Source: Ekhidna sp051379705
Lineage (GTDB): Bacteria > Bacteroidota > Bacteroidia > Cytophagales > Cyclobacteriaceae
Length of the DNA stretch: 64,000 bases
NCBI RefSeq assembly: GCF_051379705.1
Contig: NZ_CP179868.1
Coordinates: forward strand, 1,302,001-1,366,000
Direction of reading: 5' to 3'
The notes under the pieces: model-generated
What the model was told of the DNA's origin: nothing
Databases searched by the model: none
Seen by the model: the letters and a program-made list of their open reading frames with translations, nothing else
In this document: piece by piece, positions 1-7,413 of the stretch
How the letters are laid out: each line of letters opens with the position of its first letter
Position numbering within the stretch: position 1 is the first letter of the stretch
Program-made: the position numbers and the translations under genes

Positions 1-562
1 CGCCCGCCTTCTGATCAAATTGATAATCCGATAGTGCGATCAAACGTGCCGTGATTTTAAAATTGGTGGCGCCTTTGGGACTCTTAAATATCTTTTCTGG
101 AATAAAGGCAGGAAAATGGAGGATCACTTGTCCACGTTGGGATCCGGGCTTAACAAAATATTTTGCTCCAAATATCTTTTCGTACGGTGCCTTTGAGTTG
201 AACTCAAACCCGTTCAATAAATGTCCATGCTTACTTAAAAAAAGTGGTCGGGTGCCTGTCTTACCTTCTTCCATTTTGGCCAGGTTTCTAAACTGTGCCG
301 TCAGTTTGCCTGAAACATACGTCTCACAAATCTCTGACATCCCTGTGGACAAAGACTGGCGAAGTGTTTTCGCCATCATAGAAGCTACTCCAAATTCTTT
401 CTGATTATTACGAAGCTCTTTGTATGATGCTTTTGTTTTGATTTGCCTGGCTGTTGGGCCTCCCTTTTTGGCTATGATTTCACGATCTATCCCCTTCAAC
501 TTATATCTTCTGTACCCTTTTGGGATTTCTATATCCAGTGGAGTTCGAGGTGAATCTTTCAT
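1..562 (-). CDS. Conserved hypothetical protein, C-terminus cut by window edge
   Basis: Reading the minus strand from the ATG at 562 gives an open frame of 187 codons that runs off the left edge without a stop. The protein begins MKDSPRTPLDIEIPKGYRRY and is rich in Lys/Arg. A segment around residues 46-70 (KELRNNQKEFGVASMMAKTLR) has the 'R.nq.eFG.as..ak.lR' pattern that I associate with a group of Bacteroidota hypothetical proteins of about 250 residues. I cannot name a function. There is no signal peptide and no obvious catalytic motif. Plus-strand open frames over the same bases have low-complexity, unconvincing composition and are treated as shadows. Confidence 0.7.
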   Translation of the reverse strand, partial: MKDSPRTPLDIEIPKGYRRYKLKGIDREIIAKKGGPTARQIKTKASYKELRNNQKEFGVASMMAKTLRQSLSTGMSEICETYVSGKLTAQFRNLAKMEEGKTGTRPLFLSKHGHLLNGFEFNSKAPYEKIFGAKYFVKPGSQRGQVILHFPAFIPEKIFKSPKGATNFKITARLIALSDYQFDQKAG

Positions 563-648
563 ATTGCTGGCTTGTATTTATAGGTTGATTGGAGTCAATT
601 TTAGTTAAGGGCTGATGAAGATAGTAAATCGACCCGTAACAACAAAAT

Positions 649-680
649 TTCGAATTCACCAAGAGCTTAATGAATTCGAA
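649..680. repeat. 10-bp perfect inverted repeat
   Basis: The arms TTCGAATTCA (649-658) and TGAATTCGAA (671-680) are exact reverse complements separated by 12 bases. No T-run follows on either strand, so it does not look like an intrinsic terminator. It lies between the divergent starts at 562 and 814 and could be an operator or an mRNA leader hairpin. Which gene it serves is not known. Confidence 0.6.
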
Positions 681-689
681 TGCTACCTC

Positions 690-722
690 TTGAATACTAC
701 CCAGTTATGAAAATCATCTTTG
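690..722 (+). promoter_or_regulatory. Possible Bacteroidota-type promoter for ggt
   Basis: TTG at 690-692 is followed after 22 bases by CATCTTTG at 715-722, one base away from the TAnnTTTG -7 consensus of Bacteroidota sigma-A promoters. Transcription would start near 729 and give a leader of about 85 bases before the ATG at 814. The spacer is at the long end of the usual range, so the call is tentative. Confidence 0.3.
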
Positions 723-813
723 CAGTTTTTCTTATAACGGAAGTGTAGTGACATTTTTTTACCGCTTGGTCGTTGATTAGTTTCGACGATGTAATAAGCC
801 AAACCCTTACCCT

Positions 814-2511
814 ATGAAAATCTTTAAAATCCTATTTCTTGTTTTTCTTGCTGCTTGTCAGTCTACCCAGGTTACCTCTCCCGCAGAACCTGAAATTGGT
901 CCTTTAGGCGAACAAGCTATGATTTCTTCAGCACATCCTCTTGCTACCCAGGTGGGCGTTGAGGTTTTGAAAAATGGTGGAAATGCATTTGATGCTGCCC
1001 TTGCTGTCAAGTTTACGCTGGCGGTGGTATTTCCCAGAGCAGGTAATATTGGTGGAGGTGGATTCGCCTTGTACCGCATGAATGACGGCACCATTGGCTC
1101 TCTGGATTTCAGGGAAAAAGCACCCATGGCCGGCTCCCGGGATATGTATCTTGATGCAGATGGTAATGTAATGGATGGATTGAGTGTGAAGGGTCACAAA
1201 GCAGCGGGTGTTCCGGGCTCGGTCGACGGCATCCTGAAGCTTCATGAAAAATTTGGAACAAAGCCAATTTCTGAACTCATTCAACCTGCTATCAATCTCG
1301 CTTACTATGGATTTACAATCACGCAAGATCAAGCCGATGAGTTCAATGAAAAGCGATCTGATTTTGTAGAGATAAATGGCTCAGACTTCTTTCTGGTGAA
1401 AGAGCGAATGTGGCAGGAAGGTGACACAGTGAAATTCACTGAGTTGGCAGGAACACTCACGCAAATCAGAGATAGAGGCAGGGATGGTTTTTATGGCGGG
1501 ATAGTGGCTGATCAAATAGTGAAAGAGATGCAGCGAGGCGGTGGCTTAATATCAGAGGACGACTTAAGCAACTACAGCGCACAGTGGCGAGATCCAGTGA
1601 CATCTAATTACCGAGGACACAAAGTTATCTCTATGCCTCCACCATCAAGCGGTGGCATTGCAGTATTACAATTGCTGCAAGGAGCTGAGCAATATGACAT
1701 TAATCAGATGGGACATAATACTGCACAAACAATTCATTTGCTCACCGAACTTGAACGGAGAGTTTACGCGGACAGAGCCACCTACTTGGGCGATCCAGAT
1801 CATTATGATGTGCCTGTGGATATGCTCTTAGATCCAGATTACAATAAAGAGCGATTTTCTTCTATATCACTTAAAAAGAAAACTGATTCACAGGACATAA
1901 AAGAAGGTGAAGTGGAGGTGATTGAAAGCGTGGAAACCACTCACTTTTCAATCGTTGATCCCGAAGGCAATGCAGTTTCACTAACCACTACATTAAACTC
2001 CTTTTTTGGATGTAAAGTGTATGTGAGAGGTGCTGGCTTTTTTCTCAACAATGAGATGGATGATTTCAGCGTGAAACCTGGTGTCGCCAATCAATTCGGA
2101 CTTGTTGGTGGTGAGGCCAACGCCATTAAGCCGGAAAAGAGGATGCTCAGCAGCATGACCCCCACCATTGTAGAGAAGGACGGTAAACTAAAAATGGTTG
2201 TTGGCACACCTGGTGGTGCTACTATTATTACATCGGTATTTCAGGCAATTATGAATGTGATTGATCATGGCATGAGTATGCAGGATGCCGTCAATGCCAC
2301 ACGGACACACAGCCAATGGCTACCAGATCGTATTTTGATTGAAGAGAGACCGATAGACTCATCCGTGATAGAGAAACTGGAGAAGATGGGACATCCGATC
2401 GAAATGCGCACAGCGATGGGACGAATGGATTGCATTTTAGTGAGAGAAGATGGTAAACTGGAAGGTGGGGCTGATTACTCCAGAGGTGATAATTATGCGG
2501 AGGGATTTTAA
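814..2511 (+). CDS. ggt: Gamma-glutamyltransferase (lipoprotein)
   Basis: The 565-aa protein matches gamma-glutamyltransferases (Ntn-hydrolase fold, peptidase family T3), which cleave glutathione and other gamma-glutamyl compounds. It opens with a lipoprotein signal: a hydrophobic stretch, then LAAC with Cys15 as the likely lipidation site. The protein therefore probably sits on the periplasmic side of a membrane. The autoprocessing site is visible at TTHFS, with Thr375 as the predicted nucleophile and first residue of the small subunit. Downstream are NNEMDDFS, LSSMTPTIV and GTPGGATI, the substrate-pocket and oxyanion signatures of the family. Length is normal for GGT. It is transcribed alone, with a non-coding repeat region behind it. 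Identification is firm. The physiological substrate (glutathione salvage or peptide nutrition) is inference. Confidence 0.95.
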   Translation: MKIFKILFLVFLAACQSTQVTSPAEPEIGPLGEQAMISSAHPLATQVGVEVLKNGGNAFDAALAVKFTLAVVFPRAGNIGGGGFALYRMNDGTIGSLDFREKAPMAGSRDMYLDADGNVMDGLSVKGHKAAGVPGSVDGILKLHEKFGTKPISELIQPAINLAYYGFTITQDQADEFNEKRSDFVEINGSDFFLVKERMWQEGDTVKFTELAGTLTQIRDRGRDGFYGGIVADQIVKEMQRGGGLISEDDLSNYSAQWRDPVTSNYRGHKVISMPPPSSGGIAVLQLLQGAEQYDINQMGHNTAQTIHLLTELERRVYADRATYLGDPDHYDVPVDMLLDPDYNKERFSSISLKKKTDSQDIKEGEVEVIESVETTHFSIVDPEGNAVSLTTTLNSFFGCKVYVRGAGFFLNNEMDDFSVKPGVANQFGLVGGEANAIKPEKRMLSSMTPTIVEKDGKLKMVVGTPGGATIITSVFQAIMNVIDHGMSMQDAVNATRTHSQWLPDRILIEERPIDSSVIEKLEKMGHPIEMRTAMGRMDCILVREDGKLEGGADYSRGDNYAEGF

Positions 2512-2676
2512 AGGAAAAAATATTGAGAAAATAGCTAAATGCTGAAGCTATTGAACTTTGCTATTTCAAACGAAATAGAAATTATTGAAACTGGAATTAA
2601 GCATTAAACAGTGGCGTATTTATTTGATGATTGATTACTCAAGCTAAAAAGTTGTTGAAAGCTGCTTTTCTTGAAG

Positions 2677-2697
2677 ATGCCGGATCACGTCCGGCAT
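2677..2697. repeat. REP-like palindrome ATGCCGGA/TCCGGCAT
   Basis: The 8-base arms ATGCCGGA (2677-2684) and TCCGGCAT (2690-2697) flank a 5-base loop. On the minus strand the sequence reads GCCGGACGTGATCCGGCAT. It resembles a short GC-rich palindrome family that I recall as widely scattered in bacterial intergenic DNA and often mistranslated in spurious ORFs. It is GC-rich compared with its surroundings, which supports an inserted palindromic element. It has no T-run and so is not a standard terminator. Confidence 0.55.
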
Positions 2698-2744
2698 TAC
2701 ACCCGAATATCTTTAGTATAACTGCTTTGCAAAGTATGCCTACA

Positions 2745-2983
2745 ACTTCGGAAGTTGTTACCGCGACTTTGGAAGAGGTACCGACAGCTAAGTGAATGAT
2801 ACCGACACGGTAGATAACAATCTCCATAACTCCGCTAATAATTCCCTGAATACGGAGAGTGATAACCTCAACACGGAGGGTGATCAACTGAATACGGAGA
2901 GCAATAACCTCAACACGGACGATGATCAACTGAAGAAGGAAAGCGCCAACCACATGGCGGAAGGGAATAACCTCAATGGGGTG
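2745..2983. repeat. Degenerate 21-bp tandem repeat (about 11 units)
   Basis: From 2745 the sequence repeats with a 21-base period. The best-preserved units are in 2837-2983, where each 21-mer carries a core such as ACGGAG followed by CTGAA or CTCAA. Earlier units (2745-2807) share GGAAG and ACCGACA-type cores. Units alternate between two sub-types (CTGAATACGGAG and CTCAACACGGAG), suggesting duplication of a 42-bp pair. Because 21 is a multiple of three, both strands can be read through as heptad-repeat peptides. The units are too diverged for CRISPR, and there are no separate spacers. Confidence 0.7.
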
Positions 2984-3013
2984 AGACGCACGATTAAGTG
3001 CGGCATGACATAG
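2792..3013 (+). CDS. Doubtful 73-aa heptad-repeat ORF over the tandem repeat
   Basis: This ATG-initiated frame of 73 codons translates the 21-bp repeat as seven-residue units of the type S-D-N-L-N-T-E. A Leu sits at a fixed place in most units, and several differences between units are silent (CTG/CTC, AAT/AAC). That could mean a short coiled-coil-like peptide under selection. It could equally be chance, because any 21-bp repeat yields heptads and the opposite strand is also open here. There is no ribosome binding site, promoter or recognisable homologue. I lean towards non-coding. Confidence 0.15.
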   Translation: MNDTDTVDNNLHNSANNSLNTESDNLNTEGDQLNTESNNLNTDDDQLKKESANHMAEGNNLNGVRRTIKCGMT

Positions 3014-3021
3014 CTTTATTT

Positions 3022-3669
3022 TTAGAGCTCTTGAGGGAGGTGCTTCAAAAAGGCTTTTCGGTCTATATTCTCTGCACCCATACTGGCCATATGGTCTGTG
3101 TAGGCCTGGCAATCATATAATTGTCCGCCTTCCTCTTTAAACTTCTGGATGAATGTAATCAAACCAACTTTGGAAGCGTTGCTCACTTTAGAGAACATGG
3201 ACTCTCCACAATAGACAGTGCCCAGATGGACACCATACATGCCACCGACCAGCTCACTATCCTTCCATACCTCCACCGATTGGGCATGTCCCAGCTCGTG
3301 TAGCTTGATATACGCTTCGACCATTTCCTGTGTAATCCATGTGCCGTCCTGACCCACACGCTGCATTTGCTTGCAAGTATTAATCACGCCGACAAAATCT
3401 TCATTGTAGGTAACCTTGAATTCTTCTTTTCGCAAGACGCTACGCATGGATCTGGAAACGTAGAGCTTTTCGGGAAGTAAGACAAAGCGCGGGTTGGGGC
3501 TATACCACATAATCGGCTCATCATCATTATACCACGGAAAAATGCCGGAATGGTAAGCCAGCATGAGCCGTTCGGGCGCCAGATCTCCACCTGTTGCTAT
3601 GCATCCATCTTCTTCAGCATCGGAAACCGGTGGAAAATAAAGCTCTTGAGATAATTGATAAGTTGGCAT
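3022..3669 (-). CDS. aat: Leucyl/phenylalanyl-tRNA--protein transferase, copy 1
   Basis: The 215-aa protein transfers Leu or Phe from charged tRNA to N-terminal Lys/Arg of proteins, feeding the bacterial N-end-rule (ClpS/ClpAP-type) degradation pathway in the cytoplasm. Family motifs in order are FPP near the N-terminus, GIFPWY, SPNPRFVL, GTWIT, LHELGHAQSVEVW, GESMFS (catalytic Glu) and DCQ (catalytic-site Gln). The usual WWSPDPR is WYSPNPR here. The frame extends upstream to a GTG at 3699. The ATG at 3669 (MPTYQL) lines up with the start of the second copy at 5480 and with the family, so I chose it. It is monocistronic, 91 bases behind the minus-strand hydrolase gene that ends at 3761. A clearly related second copy lies at 4839-5480. 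Confidence 0.93.
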   Translation of the reverse strand: MPTYQLSQELYFPPVSDAEEDGCIATGGDLAPERLMLAYHSGIFPWYNDDEPIMWYSPNPRFVLLPEKLYVSRSMRSVLRKEEFKVTYNEDFVGVINTCKQMQRVGQDGTWITQEMVEAYIKLHELGHAQSVEVWKDSELVGGMYGVHLGTVYCGESMFSKVSNASKVGLITFIQKFKEEGGQLYDCQAYTDHMASMGAENIDRKAFLKHLPQEL

Positions 3670-3760
3670 GGATGTTAATTTTCTTTGGGAAAAGTACACT
3701 CAATTTTTCTGATTACAGCTATTCAACTAATAGCTTGCCCAACATATCATTCGACAAATT

Positions 3761-4633
3761 CTATTTGAGGTATTTCAAAAACTCCCTATAAAATTTCATT
3801 ACCTCCTCCGGCGCTTCTACCTGTGGATAGTGACCGATTCGATCCATCGTCCAGATGTTTTCTACGGTGATGATCTCGCGATAACGATCGACCATTACTT
3901 GTCCGGAGATGGGATCGACTAACCCATTGATTAGTCCGAGCGGTTGTTTAAAATTTTGTAACGCACCAACCCAGCGCTCGCGATGTTGCACACGCTCTCG
4001 CATGTAGCGAATAATCAGATGTGCGATGCGATGACCATTATGTTTGGACACCAATTGCCAATAGGTGTTCAACTCTTCTTTTGCCAGCGATGTATCTGGT
4101 CCAAAGATTCGACCAAAGCTTTTCTCGAATTTCTTTTGATTAAGCAGCTTGCTTAAAATGAATCCAATCGGACTCATCAGCATTTTCTGTATCGGCAATG
4201 GATGATGTGATTCGGGAAAGATGCCACCGTTGAGTAGGCACGCAGAGATGAGATTAACACTTCCACCTTCATTGTGTCGAGCAATTAGCTCTTGTGCCAC
4301 CGTATCGCCATAGTCGTGAGCTAAGAGGTGACAATCAGATATTTTCAGATGCTGAATTAGATCTTGCATCAGATCTGCCTGCTGCATAATGGAATAGGGA
4401 AATGGGTTGGGTTTGTCTGAATAACCAAAACCCAACATATCTAAAGCTACTAGAGAAAATCTCTCAGTCAACTGATGCCAGATTTTATGCCAATCGTAAG
4501 ATGCTGTCGGGAACCCGTGAATCAGCAATAGCCAGGGCTTCTCGCTTTCATGAATTTTATAAATGACCTGATGCTCCTTCCAGCTGAAAGTTGTTGTACT
4601 CTTATACCAATCCTCAAGTGAATAGTGCTCCAT
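3761..4633 (-). CDS. Alpha/beta hydrolase, MEST/epoxide-hydrolase-like
   Basis: The 290-aa single-domain alpha/beta hydrolase has HGFPTASYDW (oxyanion region, residues 39-48). LLAHDYGDTVAQE carries Asp107 as the nucleophile, the pattern of epoxide hydrolases, haloalkane dehalogenases and the MEST subgroup. NGLVDPISG supplies the likely acid and DRIGHYPQVEAPE the catalytic His. There is no signal peptide, so it should be cytoplasmic. The exact substrate cannot be read from the sequence. It lies between the two aat paralogs on the same strand. A 205-base gap holding a tiny divergent gene separates it from the upstream copy, so operon membership is unlikely. Confidence 0.85.
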   Translation of the reverse strand: MEHYSLEDWYKSTTTFSWKEHQVIYKIHESEKPWLLLIHGFPTASYDWHKIWHQLTERFSLVALDMLGFGYSDKPNPFPYSIMQQADLMQDLIQHLKISDCHLLAHDYGDTVAQELIARHNEGGSVNLISACLLNGGIFPESHHPLPIQKMLMSPIGFILSKLLNQKKFEKSFGRIFGPDTSLAKEELNTYWQLVSKHNGHRIAHLIIRYMRERVQHRERWVGALQNFKQPLGLINGLVDPISGQVMVDRYREIITVENIWTMDRIGHYPQVEAPEEVMKFYREFLKYLK

Positions 4634-4726
4634 CTAAGGAATAAAGATGGATATAATTCATCTTAAAAGATCAAATGATACAAAGATCAACTTTTAAGTC
4701 TGCATCTTTGACCAAAAGACACACGT

Positions 4727-4831
4727 ATGGCAAAAGGAAAAAACGCGCAGAAAAGCGTAAAAAAAGAACCCACTAAAACGGCAAAAGAAAAGAAAGCTGA
4801 AAAAAGAGAGAAGAAAGCAAAAAAGCGTTAG
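4727..4831 (+). CDS. Small Lys-rich basic protein (34 aa)
   Basis: An ATG at 4727 opens 34 codons, MAKGKNAQKSVKKEP onward, made almost only of Lys, Ala, Glu and Arg and ending KKAKKR. The composition is far from random translation of this DNA. It resembles very small, highly basic Bacteroidota proteins that begin MAKG and carry KEKKAEKR-type runs. CATCTTTG at 4703-4710 could be a promoter -7 element, although no clear -33 partner is seen. It would be a soluble, probably nucleic-acid- or ribosome-associated peptide, but that function is inference. It stops 7 bases before the convergent aat copy. Confidence 0.6.
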   Translation: MAKGKNAQKSVKKEPTKTAKEKKAEKREKKAKKR

Positions 4832-4838
4832 ATACACA

Positions 4839-5480
4839 CTAATCCTTTTTTAGATACGCTAAAAACGCCTTTCTTTCAATTTCCTGTGCGCCCATACTCA
4901 CCATGTGTTCTGAATGCACCTGGCAGTCAAAAAGCTCTCCTCCTTCTTTGTGAAACTTCTCTATGAATTTGATAAGGGCCAGCTTGGAGGCATTGCTTGC
5001 AAGTGAAAACATGGATTCTCCGCAAAAGACTTTGCCTAAATCCACTCCATACATGCCGCCAACTAACTCCTTACCTTTCCAAACCTCCACCGATTTGGCA
5101 TGTCCTAGTTCGTGCAGGCGGATATAGGCTAATTGCATTTCATCAGTAATCCATGTGCCTTGCTGTCCTTCCCTTGGTATTTTCTTGCACTGAGCCAATA
5201 CACCTTCAAAGTCCTGATTGAAAGTCACTTTCAGTTCATCCTTATTCAATACTCTATGCATCGACTTAGAGATGTGTAATCGATCGGGAAAGAGCACAAA
5301 TCGCGGATCCGGACTCCACCAGATAATGGGTTCACCTTCACTATACCAGGGAAAGATGCCGGAATGATAGGCGACCATTAAGCGCTCAGGCAGCAAATCT
5401 CCACCAACTGCCACAATGCCATCTTCCGCCCCTTCTACAGGCGGGAAAATGAGATCATCCGTGAGTCTATATATGGGCAT
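4839..5480 (-). CDS. aat: Leucyl/phenylalanyl-tRNA--protein transferase, copy 2
   Basis: This second Aat of 213 aa is clearly paralogous to copy 1, with identical residues at well over half the positions by eye. It keeps the more canonical motifs: GIFPWY, IIWWSPDPRFVLF, GTWIT, LHELGHAKSVEVW, FCGESMFS with the catalytic Glu, and DCQ. The frame reaches a GTG at 5486, but the ATG at 5480 (MPIYRL) matches the family start. It is 10 bases behind the stop of the metal-receptor-like gene and so is the last gene of a three-gene minus-strand operon (M42 peptidase, receptor-like protein, aat). Peptidase linkage suits a protein-turnover role. If one copy is ancestral, this one looks the better preserved. 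Confidence 0.94.
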   Translation of the reverse strand: MPIYRLTDDLIFPPVEGAEDGIVAVGGDLLPERLMVAYHSGIFPWYSEGEPIIWWSPDPRFVLFPDRLHISKSMHRVLNKDELKVTFNQDFEGVLAQCKKIPREGQQGTWITDEMQLAYIRLHELGHAKSVEVWKGKELVGGMYGVDLGKVFCGESMFSLASNASKLALIKFIEKFHKEGGELFDCQVHSEHMVSMGAQEIERKAFLAYLKKD

Positions 5481-5490
5481 AAACACAAAA

Positions 5491-6240
5491 TTACATCCAC
5501 TCCTTCAGGCGACTTCCGTACCAACTATATAATTCACCATCTACTAATTCCAATGAGGCCTCTGGCCATTGGATTTGCACTTGCCTCAGATGTTCTTCCG
5601 TGAACGGATAAGGTTCTGAACTAAACAGAATCGTATCGGGATTCAATTCAGCGATTTGCTCTGAGGTTAATTCGGGATAGCGTTTCTCTGTAACTAAATT
5701 CTCAAAACCTAAATGCTCAAGCATATGATCAATGAAGGTATCCTTCCCAGCTACCATCCAAGGATCCTTCCATATCAAATAAACCACTTTGCCTGATTTG
5801 GCTCCTTTCACTGCCTTGGTCGCATTCTTACAAACCCGAATAATTTGATTAGAAAGCTCTTCTTTATTGCAAATACTGCCAAGGGCAGTCATCATTTTAA
5901 ATGCATCATTCAATGTATAGATATCGCTCATCCAAACCGGAAACTCATTTGCAAGCTCATCGATTCCTTCCTGATAGTTTTCTTCTTTATTACCAATGAT
6001 AAGATCTGGATTGAGCGCTCTTATTGAATCAAACCGGAATTTTTTTGTGCCGCCAATTACAGGAATTTTTGACACTTTATTTGCAGGATGAATGCAGAAT
6101 TTAGTGCGACCCACCACTGGCGCTCCAGTGTCAATTAAGAACTCGGTTTGAGAGGGGACTAGTGAAATAATCCGCCTTGGCGGAAAAGAGAAAGTGACCT
6201 CCCGACCCATCTGATCGTGAACAGTCCGAAGGTCACTCAT
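5491..6240 (-). CDS. Helical-backbone metal-receptor-like (BtuF-type) protein
   Basis: The 249-aa protein has the fold signature of class III periplasmic binding proteins (BtuF/FhuD type). RRIISLVPSQTEFLIDTGA is at the N-terminal lobe, ALNPDLIIGNKEEN ends the first domain and ELNPDTILFSSEPYPF marks the second lobe. It lacks a signal peptide and lipobox, so unlike transporter receptors it should stay in the cytoplasm, unless the true start lies further upstream. Only two bases separate it from the upstream M42 peptidase gene, which leaves no room for a leader. No ABC permease or ATPase is nearby. It may bind a corrinoid or metal complex, but the ligand is unknown. Confidence 0.75.
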   Translation of the reverse strand: MSDLRTVHDQMGREVTFSFPPRRIISLVPSQTEFLIDTGAPVVGRTKFCIHPANKVSKIPVIGGTKKFRFDSIRALNPDLIIGNKEENYQEGIDELANEFPVWMSDIYTLNDAFKMMTALGSICNKEELSNQIIRVCKNATKAVKGAKSGKVVYLIWKDPWMVAGKDTFIDHMLEHLGFENLVTEKRYPELTSEQIAELNPDTILFSSEPYPFTEEHLRQVQIQWPEASLELVDGELYSWYGSRLKEWM

Positions 6241-6242
6241 GA

Positions 6243-7310
6243 TTATTTAAAGTAGGTAAAATCCTGACCGCCCTTGATTTGAATCACAGATTCATAAATC
6301 AACTTGATCACATTTTCAACATCGTCTTTGTGCACTGTTTCTACGGTGGTATGCATATACTTCAGCGGTAGGGAAATCAATGCTGAAGCAACACCAATAT
6401 CAGAATATGCAAATGCATCGGTATCAGTACCTGTAGTTCTTGAAGCGGCCATTCGCTGGTATGGAATTTTGTTTTTGTCCGCCACTTTCAAGATCATGTC
6501 ACGCAAGTTATTTTGAACGGCTGGACCGTACGTAACCGCAGGACCATTACCAGCCGTCATATCTCCACTGGTGATCTTATCGTACATCGGTGACTGAGTA
6601 TCGTGCGTTACATCGGTGACAATGGCCACATCCGGTTTGATACGACGTGAGATCATTTCAGCTCCTCTAAGTCCAATTTCTTCCTGAACAGAATTCACTA
6701 CATACAGCCCGAAAGGAAGCTTCACTTTATTCTCAACGATTCTTCGAACAACTTCCGCAATCATGAAACCACCGGCTCTGTTATCTAGTGCACGACCCAC
6801 GAAATACTTATTATTCATTTCGAAAAGCTCATCCTGGAATGTCGCGACAGTTCCTACATGGATGCCCATCTTCTCCACTTCTTCTTTGGATTCAGCTCCT
6901 ACATCTATGCAAATATTTTTCAAAGTCGGGTTGTCCTCCTTGTCCTTTCTAACATGAATGGCAGGCCACCCAAATATTCCTTTAACTACTCCTTTCTTTG
7001 TGTGAAGATTCACGCGCATAGACGGGGCAATCTGGTGATCCGAACCACCGTTTCTTACTACATAGATGTAGCCTTTGTCAGTGATATAGTTGACAAACCA
7101 GCTAATCTCATCGGCATGTGCCTCAATCACCACTTTGTATTTGGCGTCCGGGTTGACCACTCCATATACACTGCCATAGGTATCTACAACATAATCATCC
7201 ACGTATGGCTTCACATAATCCAACCATATTTTTTGTCCTTCCATCTCAAAGCCTGTTGGTGCGGCGTTGTTGAGGTATTTAAATAAAAAGTCTCTGCTTT
7301 TCTTATCCAT
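6243..7310 (-). CDS. M42 family metallopeptidase (glutamyl/deblocking aminopeptidase type)
   Basis: The 355-aa protein has the full metal-site set of peptidase family M42, the dinuclear Zn/Co aminopeptidases that form tetrahedral particles. The residues are His65 and Asp67 in EAHADE, Asp176 in RALDNRAGG, Glu210-Glu211 in VQEEIGLRG, Asp233 in VTDVTHD and His320 in YMHTTVE. The domain inserted between the first and second metal motifs (about residues 72-165) is the usual M42 PDZ-like insert. Such enzymes trim amino acids from peptides in the cytoplasm, and some were once annotated as endoglucanases. It is the first gene of a tight operon with the receptor-like protein and aat copy 2, and follows the SDR gene by 103 bases. 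Confidence 0.92.
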   Translation of the reverse strand: MDKKSRDFLFKYLNNAAPTGFEMEGQKIWLDYVKPYVDDYVVDTYGSVYGVVNPDAKYKVVIEAHADEISWFVNYITDKGYIYVVRNGGSDHQIAPSMRVNLHTKKGVVKGIFGWPAIHVRKDKEDNPTLKNICIDVGAESKEEVEKMGIHVGTVATFQDELFEMNNKYFVGRALDNRAGGFMIAEVVRRIVENKVKLPFGLYVVNSVQEEIGLRGAEMISRRIKPDVAIVTDVTHDTQSPMYDKITSGDMTAGNGPAVTYGPAVQNNLRDMILKVADKNKIPYQRMAASRTTGTDTDAFAYSDIGVASALISLPLKYMHTTVETVHKDDVENVIKLIYESVIQIKGGQDFTYFK

Positions 7311-7413
7311 GTGTTTTAGTTGTAAGTCTCAAGTTGCAAGTTCACGAATTGATTTCAATTGATGAATTTTTTGAGGTAACCTGAGAATATTTTTTTCTAC
7401 AATATTTAATTTT

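Larger units (their letters stand above)
2512..3021. other. 510-bp intergenic region with hairpins and repeats
   Basis: This long gap between ggt and a convergent aat gene holds no recognisable protein gene. It has a 7-bp hairpin at 2561-2578 (CTATTTC/GAAATAG, 4-base loop) that could end ggt transcription, although only a weak AT stretch follows it. It also has a REP-like palindrome (2677-2697), a second small dyad (2742-2758, ACAACTTC/GAAGTTGT around one base) and a 21-bp-period repeat (2745-2983). Confidence 0.6.

Noticed and set aside
51..608. Plus-strand open frames at 51-404 and 420-608
   Set aside because: They run antisense to a longer minus-strand frame with protein-like composition (1-562) that is open to the edge. 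They have no recognisable domain and odd amino-acid usage.
858..1332. Two long antisense ORFs inside ggt
   Set aside because: They are shadows of the coding frame. No ribosome-binding site or homologous family is seen.
2745..2983. CRISPR array
   Set aside because: The units are contiguous with no variable spacers and are too diverged. No cas genes are present.
2639..3112. Minus-strand ORF across the 21-bp repeats
   Set aside because: It is antisense to or overlaps aat copy 1, consists of translated repeat DNA plus a REP-like palindrome, and shows no domain.
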